Source: CAYFTL01 sp964346145 (lineage in GTDB: Bacteria; Bacillota; Clostridia; Christensenellales; Aristaeellaceae). From it: DNA of 55,185 nucleotides. The notes beneath the pieces are model-generated. The model made no database searches, was not told the DNA's origin, and worked only from the letters and a program-made list of their open reading frames with translations. Shown one piece after another: positions 45,543-52,808 of this stretch. The translations under genes were made by a program, and so were the position numbers. The stretch spans positions 1 through 55,185 of the forward strand of contig CAYFTL010000011.1 of assembly GCA_964346145.1 (NCBI GenBank). Direction: 5' to 3'. Each line of letters begins with the position of its first letter. Within the stretch, counting starts at the first letter, position 1.

Positions 45543-45586
45543 ACAAACAAAAATTCGCAAACCCAGGTTTGCGAATTTTTGTTTGT
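45543..45586. terminator. Bidirectional terminator with a perfect 21-bp stem
   Basis: Positions 45543-45563 are the exact reverse complement of 45566-45586, leaving a 2-base gap; AAAAA and TTTTT inside the arms provide U tracts for both directions. It ends the ARH operon (+) and probably the ribokinase operon (-). From 45587 to 45676 nothing else is seen. Confidence 0.9.
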
Positions 45587-45676
45587 GATATTTATAGTGA
45601 CTAAAATTTAAGAAAACAAGCCCGGCAGATATAAAGTTTCATCTTACACGCATTACACGCATGGCAAAGTGGATGC

Positions 45677-45937
45677 TTAAATCCATAAAGGGCTGAATGG
45701 CGTTGCCGCTTCTTCGCCGAATAGCTTGATTTTATCGGAAATCAACGGATATTTCTGCGATAAGTTCTTGAGCGTGTTGCCAAAATCAATGGCGCCTCCC
45801 TGCCACAATGCCAAGGCAATCAGCCCGAGCACAATAAGCAGCGCGAGCCCAAGTAACGCGATTCCCTTCGATCGGATAATCATTCCGTACAACAACAAAA
45901 ATAGGCACGATATAAGGGCGATTAAGCACAGCATCAT
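45677..45937 (-). CDS. Small membrane protein, function unknown
   Basis: About 86 aa with two strongly hydrophobic segments (LIALISCLFLLLYGMII and ALLGLALLIVLGLIALAL) separated by a short charged turn (RSKG), then a soluble C-terminus of about 35 residues. No family is recognised. Four nearby ATG codons exist; 45937 or 45934 is best placed after AAAGG. It starts within 15 bp of the ribokinase stop, so it is the last gene of that operon. Confidence 0.6.
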   Translation of the reverse strand: MMLCLIALISCLFLLLYGMIIRSKGIALLGLALLIVLGLIALALWQGGAIDFGNTLKNLSQKYPLISDKIKLFGEEAATPFSPLWI

Positions 45938-45949
45938 ATTCATCATCCT

Positions 45950-46888
45950 TTAAGCTTGGGATTCTACCAAGGCCAGCGCATCAATTAAAGAAGGCATGGC
46001 ACCTTGGGCTCCCATAGCTGTGGTCGTCAGTGCACCCACAGCGTTGGCCAAACGAATCGCATCCTCCAGCGGAAAGTCCATGCTCAGTCCGGTGGCAAAC
46101 CCGGCGTTGAAGGCATCCCCGGCAGCGGTGGTATCCACAACCTCCACCTTGTATCCGGGGAACAGGCGGGCGCCGTCCCGGGTGACCCAAATGGCACCTT
46201 CGGCGCCGCGCTTGTGTAGCACGGCCTTTACCCCGCGGCGCAACAGCGAAGCGGCCGCATCGATAGCTTGGCCGGCTGTTTCGGTAGGCATTCCGGTTAA
46301 GATGGCGAGTTCGGTTTCGTTGGGGGTAACCACATCACAAAGCAGCAGCAGTGCGTCGGGCAGGGGACGGGCAGGGGCAGGGTCTAAAATAATGGTTTTG
46401 TTGGCTTTGCGCAGCAAGGCGGCTGCGTGGTTAACGCTTTCGATGGGCACTTCCAGTTGCATCAGGCATATTGAACAATGATCCAGCAGCCCCATATGGC
46501 GGCTGACCAAATCGGTATCCACCAATCCGTTGGCGCCCGGCACTACAGCGATGCGGTTCTCTCCGTTTTGTTCCACTTCGATGAGCGCAACACCGGTGGT
46601 TGCTTGTTCGGAAGTTTCTACGCCGCTACGGCCGATGCCCAACTTGTCCAGCGTGTCTAAGTACCATTCGCCCTGGGCGTCCCGGCCTACGCAGCCGATC
46701 ATCTCGACGCTTGCCCCCAGCTTGGCGGCGGCTACGGCCTGGTTTCCACCTTTGCCGCCGGTAAAAGTTTTAAAATCGGTGGCGGTGATGGTTTCGCCGG
46801 GCATGTGCATGCGGGGCAAACTTACGGTCATATCTACATTTAGGCTTCCCAAGACGCAGAGCGTTTTGCTGGAGTTAGGATATTGCAT
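45950..46888 (-). CDS. rbsK: Ribokinase (PfkB family)
   Basis: Phosphorylates ribose (or a similar pentose) at O5 using ATP; 312 aa. PfkB motifs: GSLNVDMTVSLPRMHMPGET at the start, GGKGGNQAVAAAKLGA (sugar binding) and VDTTAAGDAFNAGFATGL with the catalytic Asp. The ribokinase-like spacing and the GGKGGNQA stretch make it more likely than other PfkB kinases. Start ATG 46888 is 7 bp after GAGG; the GTG two codons earlier overlaps that site. It is third in an operon with a dehydrogenase and a C26-type hydrolase; the fucU/rbsD-like gene at 52191 could supply the ribofuranose form. Confidence 0.9.
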   Translation of the reverse strand: MQYPNSSKTLCVLGSLNVDMTVSLPRMHMPGETITATDFKTFTGGKGGNQAVAAAKLGASVEMIGCVGRDAQGEWYLDTLDKLGIGRSGVETSEQATTGVALIEVEQNGENRIAVVPGANGLVDTDLVSRHMGLLDHCSICLMQLEVPIESVNHAAALLRKANKTIILDPAPARPLPDALLLLCDVVTPNETELAILTGMPTETAGQAIDAAASLLRRGVKAVLHKRGAEGAIWVTRDGARLFPGYKVEVVDTTAAGDAFNAGFATGLSMDFPLEDAIRLANAVGALTTTAMGAQGAMPSLIDALALVESQA

Positions 46889-46928
46889 CGTCACACCTCA
46901 ATAATTTACTTGATGATTTTGGGTTTTG

Positions 46929-47651
46929 TTATTTGCTCTTAGACGAGGCTTGCTCACAAGCTTGCATAAAAGCGCGAAACAGCCGGATCGAATACGGGTC
47001 ATTATCCAACGTGCGTTCGGGATGCCACTGAACGGCCATCATAAACGGATAGTCGGGGCATTCCACCGCTTCGATCATGCCCTCGTCGGCGTAAGCGGTA
47101 GCGATCAGCTTGGGCGCCAAATCATCAATGCATTGGTGGTGAAAACTGTTCACTAGAATAGAAGATTTTCCCACCAAATCAAACAGCATGCTGCCCTTGG
47201 GTATCTGTACATCGTGGCAAAAGGGGCCGCCGTCTTCTTTTTGCTGATGATCCAGCTTAAAATGATCGGGAATATGCTGTATCAAAGTGCCTCCCATCGC
47301 CACGTTCACCAGCTGTATTCCCCGGCAGATGCCCAGCAGTGGCATGCGCCTTTGTACAACCCGGTTAAACAGTTCAAGCTCCAAGACGTCCCGTTCGGGT
47401 ACGATCTCGCCGATGTTGGGCTCAATCTCCCGGTTGTAAAGGGCAGGGTCAATGTCGGGGCCGCCGGCAAAGACGATTCCGTCCAAAGAGTCCAGCAAAA
47501 TGTCCAAATGATGGGCGGGTGTAAAATGGTTTATAAATACCGGGTGTCCGTTCAGCTGACGCACAGCGCTCAGGTAACCGGGGCCTATCAGTTGAACGTG
47601 GGGAGCACCGTCCTTGCGGTAAGGGATGATGCCTATGCGCAAATGGTTCAT
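46929..47651 (-). CDS. Gamma-glutamyl-gamma-aminobutyrate hydrolase-like peptidase (C26)
   Basis: Class I glutamine-amidotransferase-fold hydrolase (240 aa). Nucleophile Cys in GICRGIQLVNVAMGG and the His-x-Glu of the triad in AVQWHPERTLD match PuuD-type enzymes that cut gamma-glutamyl bonds. No polyamine genes are nearby, so the substrate may be another gamma-glutamyl compound. GGAGG lies about 10 bp upstream of the ATG. It sits between a dehydrogenase (36 bp) and ribokinase (40 bp). Confidence 0.88.
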   Translation of the reverse strand: MNHLRIGIIPYRKDGAPHVQLIGPGYLSAVRQLNGHPVFINHFTPAHHLDILLDSLDGIVFAGGPDIDPALYNREIEPNIGEIVPERDVLELELFNRVVQRRMPLLGICRGIQLVNVAMGGTLIQHIPDHFKLDHQQKEDGGPFCHDVQIPKGSMLFDLVGKSSILVNSFHHQCIDDLAPKLIATAYADEGMIEAVECPDYPFMMAVQWHPERTLDNDPYSIRLFRAFMQACEQASSKSK

Positions 47652-47687
47652 AAAAACTATTCCTCCGAGCGTATAAAATAATCCCGA

Positions 47688-48692
47688 TTAAGCCATGGTT
47701 TCAAGCATTGCCAGGCTGACTTCATAGTCCGAAGGGGTGTTTGCCAGCACGCATTCCAACGAATCGATGGCGTAATCGGCCATTCGCCAAACTTCCTGTC
47801 CACTCGACCCGGCGATGTGTGGGGTGATGAAACAGTTGGGCAAGGATGTCAGAATATTGCGCTCCAGGTTTTCTTCGTCGATCAACACATCCAAAAGGGC
47901 GGTTCGGGTGGGATCCTGAAGCAAAGCATCGTACAGATCCTGTTCGCTTAGCTGGCTGCCCCGCCCGGTGTTGATGAAGGTGGAATAGGGCAGCATGCTC
48001 ATAAAATGGTGCCGTTTGAATAGGCCCTGGGTAGAAGGCAGGTTGGCAATGTGGTTGGACACCACAATACACTGGGCAAAAACCTCCTCCAAAGAGTGCT
48101 TGGAAACGCCCAATGCTTGAGCCTGCTCGTCGCTCAAAAAAGGATCGTACACCCATATTTCCAAATCGCTGCCCTGTAAGAGTTCGATAACCCTGCGGCC
48201 GATGGCGCCGGCACCCAAAATACCTATTTTTACGCCATAATTGCCTGGATAGTGTTCAAAAAGCGAACGGGCTTGGGCTTTGCTGGTGTGGGTTAGGGGT
48301 TGCACGCGGAAAAAGCCCTTGGTCGCCAGCAAAATTTGGGCCAGCGTGTACTGGGCTACGGGCACGGCGTTGGCTTGCCATGCGCTAAAGACGCGCACCC
48401 CGCTGTTTAAAAAGTTGCGCGCAAAGCCTTGCACGCTGCCCGCCGCATAGAAAACCGCCTTGCAGGTGGGCAAATATTGTTTGATTTGCTCTTCGCTCCA
48501 ATTGGGCATGCCCCAAGTAGAAAAAAGATATTCGGCATCCCGGAGTCGGTCGACGCTTTTGGATGGGTCTGCATCGGTCACCGCAGCTTCGGAAATGTCT
48601 ACCAGCTGGCTGAGTCGTTTCTTTTGTGCCGGACCGTATACGCGGTCGATCATCCCCTGACCGCTTGCGGTTATATAGATGGCTTTATGCAT
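47688..48692 (-). CDS. D-isomer-specific 2-hydroxyacid dehydrogenase family protein
   Basis: NAD(P)-dependent dehydrogenase of 334 aa: Rossmann motif LGAGAIGRRVIELLQGSDLE, then NTGRGSQLSEQDLYDAL (active-site Arg), DVLIDEEN (Glu) and FITPHIAGSS (catalytic His). The substrate may be a hydroxyacid derived from a sugar acid; the N-terminal domain (ITASGQGMIDRVYG) is unlike D-lactate or phosphoglycerate enzymes I know. ATG 48692 follows GGAGG by 8 bp; the upstream in-frame codon overlaps that site. First gene of the four-gene operon. Confidence 0.87.
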   Translation of the reverse strand: MHKAIYITASGQGMIDRVYGPAQKKRLSQLVDISEAAVTDADPSKSVDRLRDAEYLFSTWGMPNWSEEQIKQYLPTCKAVFYAAGSVQGFARNFLNSGVRVFSAWQANAVPVAQYTLAQILLATKGFFRVQPLTHTSKAQARSLFEHYPGNYGVKIGILGAGAIGRRVIELLQGSDLEIWVYDPFLSDEQAQALGVSKHSLEEVFAQCIVVSNHIANLPSTQGLFKRHHFMSMLPYSTFINTGRGSQLSEQDLYDALLQDPTRTALLDVLIDEENLERNILTSLPNCFITPHIAGSSGQEVWRMADYAIDSLECVLANTPSDYEVSLAMLETMA

Positions 48693-48728
48693 TGTAAGAG
48701 CCTCCGTTTTCAAAAATACTTTGATTAA

Positions 48729-48757
48729 AGTTTAACACTGGGGGTAAGGTTGGTCAA
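48729..48757 (-). promoter_or_regulatory. Promoter of the dehydrogenase-ribokinase operon
   Basis: Minus strand TTGACC (48757-48752), 17-bp spacer, TAAACT (48734-48729) with TG one base before it. Confidence 0.65.
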
Positions 48758-48862
48758 CAAAACCGGCGCAAAATACTACAAAAATTAGAAAATCATACTC
48801 AAGGATTAAACAAACACTGTGGAAATTTATTTTTGAAAAGCAACAATCGGTGTTTCGCCGAG

Positions 48863-49405
48863 CTAAAGAAGATTATCCTTGTGCTCAATCGGCCATGAAT
48901 ATTCTAGCGATATGCATGCAACCCGTCCGTCTTCGAGGGACTTGGGTACGTCGATTAGCCGCTGGTTGCTGGAACCGCAAAAGTTAAGCTCCAGCGAACG
49001 CTTTTCGAGTACAAAACGCCCATCCACCAACACGTCGCATGCGCGAAGCAGCTCCAGCCAGCTCGGATTTTGCTGCCCGATTTTTAAAATTTCGTCCCAG
49101 GTGTAACCGCTGTATATCCATACGTTTAACCCTGTACGCTTGGCACTTTCAGCCAGCTTGGCGCAGGCTTCCGCCTGCTCAAAAGGCTCGCCGCCTGATA
49201 GGGTCAGCCCGTCCAGCAGCGGATTTTCGTTCATCTGGGCGATAATGCTTTGCGTATCCACCACTTGCCCACCGGCAAAATCGTGGGTCAGCGGGTTGTG
49301 GCATCCGGGGCAATGGTGGGGGCAACCTTGGGTGAACACGGTGTAGCGCATGCTCGGACCGTCTACGATGGAATCATTAACCGTGCCGGCGATTCGTATT
49401 TGCAT
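48863..49405 (-). CDS. nrdG: Anaerobic ribonucleotide reductase activating protein
   Basis: Radical SAM activase that makes the glycyl radical on NrdD (180 aa). The cluster motif is C28xxxC32xxC35 in TQGCPHHCPGCHNPL, followed by GLTLSGGEPFEQ, the SAM-contact GGE motif, and VWIYSGYTWDEIL. GGAGA lies upstream of the ATG. It follows nrdD by 78 bp with a hairpin between; this order is standard in Clostridia. Confidence 0.95.
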   Translation of the reverse strand: MQIRIAGTVNDSIVDGPSMRYTVFTQGCPHHCPGCHNPLTHDFAGGQVVDTQSIIAQMNENPLLDGLTLSGGEPFEQAEACAKLAESAKRTGLNVWIYSGYTWDEILKIGQQNPSWLELLRACDVLVDGRFVLEKRSLELNFCGSSNQRLIDVPKSLEDGRVACISLEYSWPIEHKDNLL

Positions 49406-49433
49406 AGGGGCATTCTCCTTTTCAGCGTCAAAT

Positions 49434-49469
49434 AGGTATGGGCCTGCGAATCATCGTAGGCCCATACCT
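49434..49469 (-). other. Intercistronic hairpin between nrdD and nrdG
   Basis: AGGTATGGGCCT and AGGCCCATACCT form a perfect 12-bp stem with a 12-nt loop and no T run on the minus strand. It may lower nrdG expression relative to nrdD or stabilise the nrdD end. Confidence 0.7.
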
Positions 49470-49483
49470 TTATAGATGTTTGG

Positions 49484-51820
49484 TTAGTCGGCGTTCTGTA
49501 GGTTCAAAGAGTGTTTCACCCGGTTTCGCTCTTCGGCCCGTTTGCCGTTGTTGAACCGGTCCAGCGTGCCCACCAGGTAGCCGGTAATCCGGCGAATGCG
49601 CTCAAACTGGTGATCGCCTTCGCTGCGGCCGCATTGGGGGCAATGGTCGCCGATGATGCCGTTGTAGCCGCACACGGGGTCGCGGTCCACCGGATGGTTG
49701 ATCGATCCGTAGCCTATGCCGCATTCGGCCATGAAACGAATCACCTTCTCAAAGGCTTCAGGGTTTTTAGACGGATCGCCGTCCATCTCAATATATGAGA
49801 TGTGGCCGCCGTTGGTCAGCGCATGGTATGGGGCTTCCTTGCGGATTTTGTCTGCGGCGCCAATCTTGTAGTGCACCGGAATGTGGAAGCTGTTGGTGTA
49901 GTAATCCCGGTCGGTAATGCCCGGAATAGAACCGAACTTTTTGCGGTCCATAGCGACAAAGCGTCCGGAGAGGCCTTCGGCGGGCGTGGCCACCAGCGTA
50001 AAGTTCATGCCGGTTTCCTTGGCGTAGCGGTCTGCGCGCTCGCGCATATAAGTGATGATTTCCAACCCCAGCTGCTGCGCTCGTTCGCTTTGGCCGTGGT
50101 GTTCGCCGATTAGCGCGGTCAGAGCTTCGGCCAGGCCGATGAACCCGAGGGAGAGAGAGCCGTGCTTCAGCACTTCGCGCACGCTGTCTTCCCAGTCCAA
50201 TTTTTCGCTGTCCAGCCAAACGCCCTGTCCCATCAAAAACGGGAAATTCTTTACCCGCTTTTGAGCTTGAATTTCAAAGCGCTCCAGCAACTGGGCTTTT
50301 ACCAAATCCATGGTTTCATCCAAACGGATGAAAAATTTTTGGATATCCCCATCAGCCAATATGGCCAACCGCGGCAAGTTGATGGAAGTAAAACTCAAGT
50401 TTCCGCGCTGAGCCGGAATCTCCCGGTCTTTATCGGTAACGTTGGCGACTACCCGGGTGCGGCACCCCATATAAGCAATCTCGGTTTCTGGATGGCCGGG
50501 GCGGTAGTACTGCAAGTTAAACGGAGCGTCTTGGAAAGCAAAGTTGGGGAAAAGGCGTTTGGCCGATACCCTGCACGCCAGTTGAAACAAATCGTAATTG
50601 GGTTCTCCCGGGTTAAAGTTGATCCCTTTTTTGACTCGGAATATTTGGATTGGGAAAATCGGAGTTTCTCCATTGCCCAGCCCGGCTTCGGTGGCCAGCA
50701 GCAAGTTGCGCGTGACCATCTGCCCTTCGGGGGAGGTGTCCATTCCATAGTTGATGGAGGAAAAGGGAACTTGGGCGCCTGCGCGGCTGTTCATCGTGTT
50801 TAAGTTGTGGATCAAGGCTTCCATGGCCTGGAAGGTGGCCCGGTCGGTTTCCTTCGTGGCCATTTTAAAGGCAAATGTAGATATCTTTTCGGCGGTAGGC
50901 AGGTCGATCCCCAGCTTCATTAGGAGCTGTTTTTCCGCTTTTTGATAGCTATCGTTCAGTTTTAGCGAAGGCTTAAAAGCGCTCTGGGTGTGCGCTTCGG
51001 CAACCACCTGTTCAGCCAACTGGGCGCCGTCCTCCATGTCGGCCAACAGTTCCAGCGCTCGCCCGATGTTTTCTTTATAGCGGCGGGCAAAGGTTTTGGC
51101 CACGCCCAGCGCCATGGCGTAATCAAAGTTGTGCACAGATTGGCCGCCATGCTGGTCGTTTTGGTTGGCCTGAATGGCGATGCAGGCCAGCGCCGAATAG
51201 CTTTGAATGTCCTTGGGTTCGCGGAGCACGCCGTGGCCGGTGGAAAATCCGCCGTCGAACAGCTTAATCAAGTCAATCTGGCAGCAGGTGGTGGTCAACG
51301 TCAGAAAGTCCAGATCGTGTATGTGAATGTCGCCGTTTGTGTGCGCTTCGGCGTGTTCGGGTTTCAAAATCGACAGCGTGTTGAATTGCTTGGCGCCTTC
51401 GCTGCCGTATTTGAGCATGGCCCCCATGGCGCTGTCGCCGTTGATGTTGGCGTTTTCCCGTTTTACATCGCTGTCCCGGGCATCCTTAAAAGTAATATCG
51501 CCGTATATCTGCATCAACCGGGTGTTGAGCTCGCGAGCACGGTTGCGCTCGGCGCGGTACAAAATATAGCTTTTGGCGGTTTTGGCGTGCCCGTTTTCGA
51601 TCAGCACCTGTTCTACAACGTCTTGAACGTGTTCCACGCTGGGCGCGGATGCTACCGGCTCGTTCTCTAGGTGGCTGACAACTTCGGCGGTCAGCTCGCG
51701 CATCTGACTGGGGCGCAGCACACCCTCGCTGGCCTCAAAAGCTTTACCGATGGCGTTATAAATTTTTTCTGCGGTAAAGGGAACTTCGCGTCCATCCCGC
51801 TTGATGATGGTGTTTAACAT
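49484..51820 (-). CDS. nrdD: Anaerobic ribonucleoside-triphosphate reductase
   Basis: Class III reductase, an oxygen-sensitive glycyl radical enzyme that makes dNTPs with formate as reductant (778 aa). An N-terminal ATP-cone (IIKRDGREVPFTAEKIYNAI) gives allosteric control; a C-terminal metal-binding stretch (VCGYNGIIGDHCPQCGR, three visible cysteines) and the radical loop RRITGYLVGTLDRF with probable radical Gly747 follow. GGAGGAG lies before the ATG. Its promoter carries two NrdR-like boxes, so it should be repressed by NrdR when dATP/ATP is high. It shows the cell can replicate without oxygen. Confidence 0.97.
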   Translation of the reverse strand: MLNTIIKRDGREVPFTAEKIYNAIGKAFEASEGVLRPSQMRELTAEVVSHLENEPVASAPSVEHVQDVVEQVLIENGHAKTAKSYILYRAERNRARELNTRLMQIYGDITFKDARDSDVKRENANINGDSAMGAMLKYGSEGAKQFNTLSILKPEHAEAHTNGDIHIHDLDFLTLTTTCCQIDLIKLFDGGFSTGHGVLREPKDIQSYSALACIAIQANQNDQHGGQSVHNFDYAMALGVAKTFARRYKENIGRALELLADMEDGAQLAEQVVAEAHTQSAFKPSLKLNDSYQKAEKQLLMKLGIDLPTAEKISTFAFKMATKETDRATFQAMEALIHNLNTMNSRAGAQVPFSSINYGMDTSPEGQMVTRNLLLATEAGLGNGETPIFPIQIFRVKKGINFNPGEPNYDLFQLACRVSAKRLFPNFAFQDAPFNLQYYRPGHPETEIAYMGCRTRVVANVTDKDREIPAQRGNLSFTSINLPRLAILADGDIQKFFIRLDETMDLVKAQLLERFEIQAQKRVKNFPFLMGQGVWLDSEKLDWEDSVREVLKHGSLSLGFIGLAEALTALIGEHHGQSERAQQLGLEIITYMRERADRYAKETGMNFTLVATPAEGLSGRFVAMDRKKFGSIPGITDRDYYTNSFHIPVHYKIGAADKIRKEAPYHALTNGGHISYIEMDGDPSKNPEAFEKVIRFMAECGIGYGSINHPVDRDPVCGYNGIIGDHCPQCGRSEGDHQFERIRRITGYLVGTLDRFNNGKRAEERNRVKHSLNLQNAD

Positions 51821-51903
51821 GGGGACTCCTCCAGTAACTAAAATATCTATGGGTGTCGAAACCTATGTGACATACCATGGATAGCGTTTCGCTGCTCACC
51901 AAA

Positions 51904-51919
51904 ACGCATTATATAGTAT
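51904..51919. promoter_or_regulatory. NrdR box 1 (promoter-proximal)
   Basis: ACGCATTATATAGTAT matches about 13 of 16 positions of the NrdR consensus (acaCwAtATaTwGtgt). It overlaps the -10 of nrdD. Confidence 0.72.
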
Positions 51920-51936
51920 CGCGCGCCGGCCTGCAA
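51908..51936 (-). promoter_or_regulatory. nrdD promoter
   Basis: Minus strand TTGCAG (51936-51931), 17-bp spacer, TATAAT (51913-51908). Both elements are touched by the NrdR-like boxes. Between 51952 and 52134 I see nothing else. Confidence 0.8.
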
Positions 51937-51951
51937 CACAAGATATGGTAA
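51936..51951. promoter_or_regulatory. NrdR box 2 (promoter-distal)
   Basis: ACACAAGATATGGTAA matches about 12 of 16 consensus positions and begins exactly 32 bp (three helical turns) from box 1, the usual spacing for paired NrdR sites. Confidence 0.7.
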
Positions 51952-52134
51952 ATTTTTGCGATTTTAAAGCAGACCAAAGTCGCAAAACAAATGGAATCCT
52001 AGACGTACTGGGCCTATTTGCAAAAAAAATTCGACAAAAATTTGACAGAGAGTTTGGGTTGATTTGCCGTTGTCGGGAAAAACAGGCGACTCCAATGTAA
52101 GCAGGTTTCTCAAGCTGCAATCGAGAGCAAAAAG

Positions 52135-52172
52135 AAAAAACCGGGCAGCATTGTATTGCTGTTCGGTTTTTT
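52135..52172. terminator. Bidirectional-looking terminator after the fucU-like gene
   Basis: AAAAAACCGGGCAGCA pairs with TGCTGTTCGGTTTTTT except for a central GG/TT; T runs lie on both strands. It ends the minus-strand mutarotase transcript. Confidence 0.82.
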
Positions 52173-52190
52173 GTCACAAAGGGGAAATGG

Positions 52191-52616
52191 CTACTCTACC
52201 ACCACGCCTTTTTTTAAGATGATGTTGGCGTACAATGCGGTTTCGCCGGTGGCGATTACACAGTAGGCTTTTTTCGCTTGTTCGTAGAATTCAAAGCGCT
52301 CCACTTCTTCGAATTTGACTTTGCCGGCGTGCTTGTCGACGAGTGCTTGATACTCTTGCCAAATGGCAGGCTGCGGATCGTCTGCCGCGGTTTGCATCAG
52401 CTTTACCGGAGCATCCACATAGTCGTCAAGGGGGTACAGCTTGAGTATGGCGTCTAAAATTTCGGGCACCTTGTGGCCGTCCAAGCGGATCAACCTTTGG
52501 GCAACGCTGGCCGCAGGGAAGTTGCCGTCGCCGATGACCAAATCGTCGCCATGACCCATTTCCATAAGAATTTTGAGCAGGCCGGGGGAAAAGATGGAAG
52601 GAATTCCTTTGAGCAT
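52191..52616 (-). CDS. RbsD/FucU family sugar mutarotase (L-fucose mutarotase-like)
   Basis: Small decameric enzyme (141 aa) that interconverts sugar anomers or ring forms. The N-terminus MLKGIPSIFSPGLLKILMEMGHGDDLVIGD, the conserved EMGHGD with the catalytic His, and NFPAASVAQ are closer to FucU than to RbsD; YANIILKKGVV closes the pocket. AGGAG precedes the ATG. It is a single gene with no fucose operon beside it; ribokinase at 45950 and the putative fucosidase-like enzyme at 42103 are possible partners. Confidence 0.9.
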   Translation of the reverse strand: MLKGIPSIFSPGLLKILMEMGHGDDLVIGDGNFPAASVAQRLIRLDGHKVPEILDAILKLYPLDDYVDAPVKLMQTAADDPQPAIWQEYQALVDKHAGKVKFEEVERFEFYEQAKKAYCVIATGETALYANIILKKGVVVE

Positions 52617-52725
52617 AACGGTTTCTCCTCTTTCTCTACTTGATCTGTTAAAAAACGGTTTTCGCTACACTAATGTTAACACAGTCCACTCGTTTCGCCT
52701 AGGGCAAATTGTCATCGCTAAACCA

Positions 52726-52754
52726 TTGACTTTATGAAAATTCGTTGCTATAAT
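52726..52754 (+). promoter_or_regulatory. Near-consensus promoter of helD
   Basis: TTGACT (52726-52731), 17-bp spacer, TATAAT (52749-52754) with TG one base before it (extended -10). It overlaps an apparent upstream start codon at 52734, which rules that start out. Confidence 0.88.
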
Positions 52755-52808
52755 ATTTGCCCTTTCGTTTTTTTATCCGCCCGACCGACCCTTTCGGAGG
52801 TGCGAACG

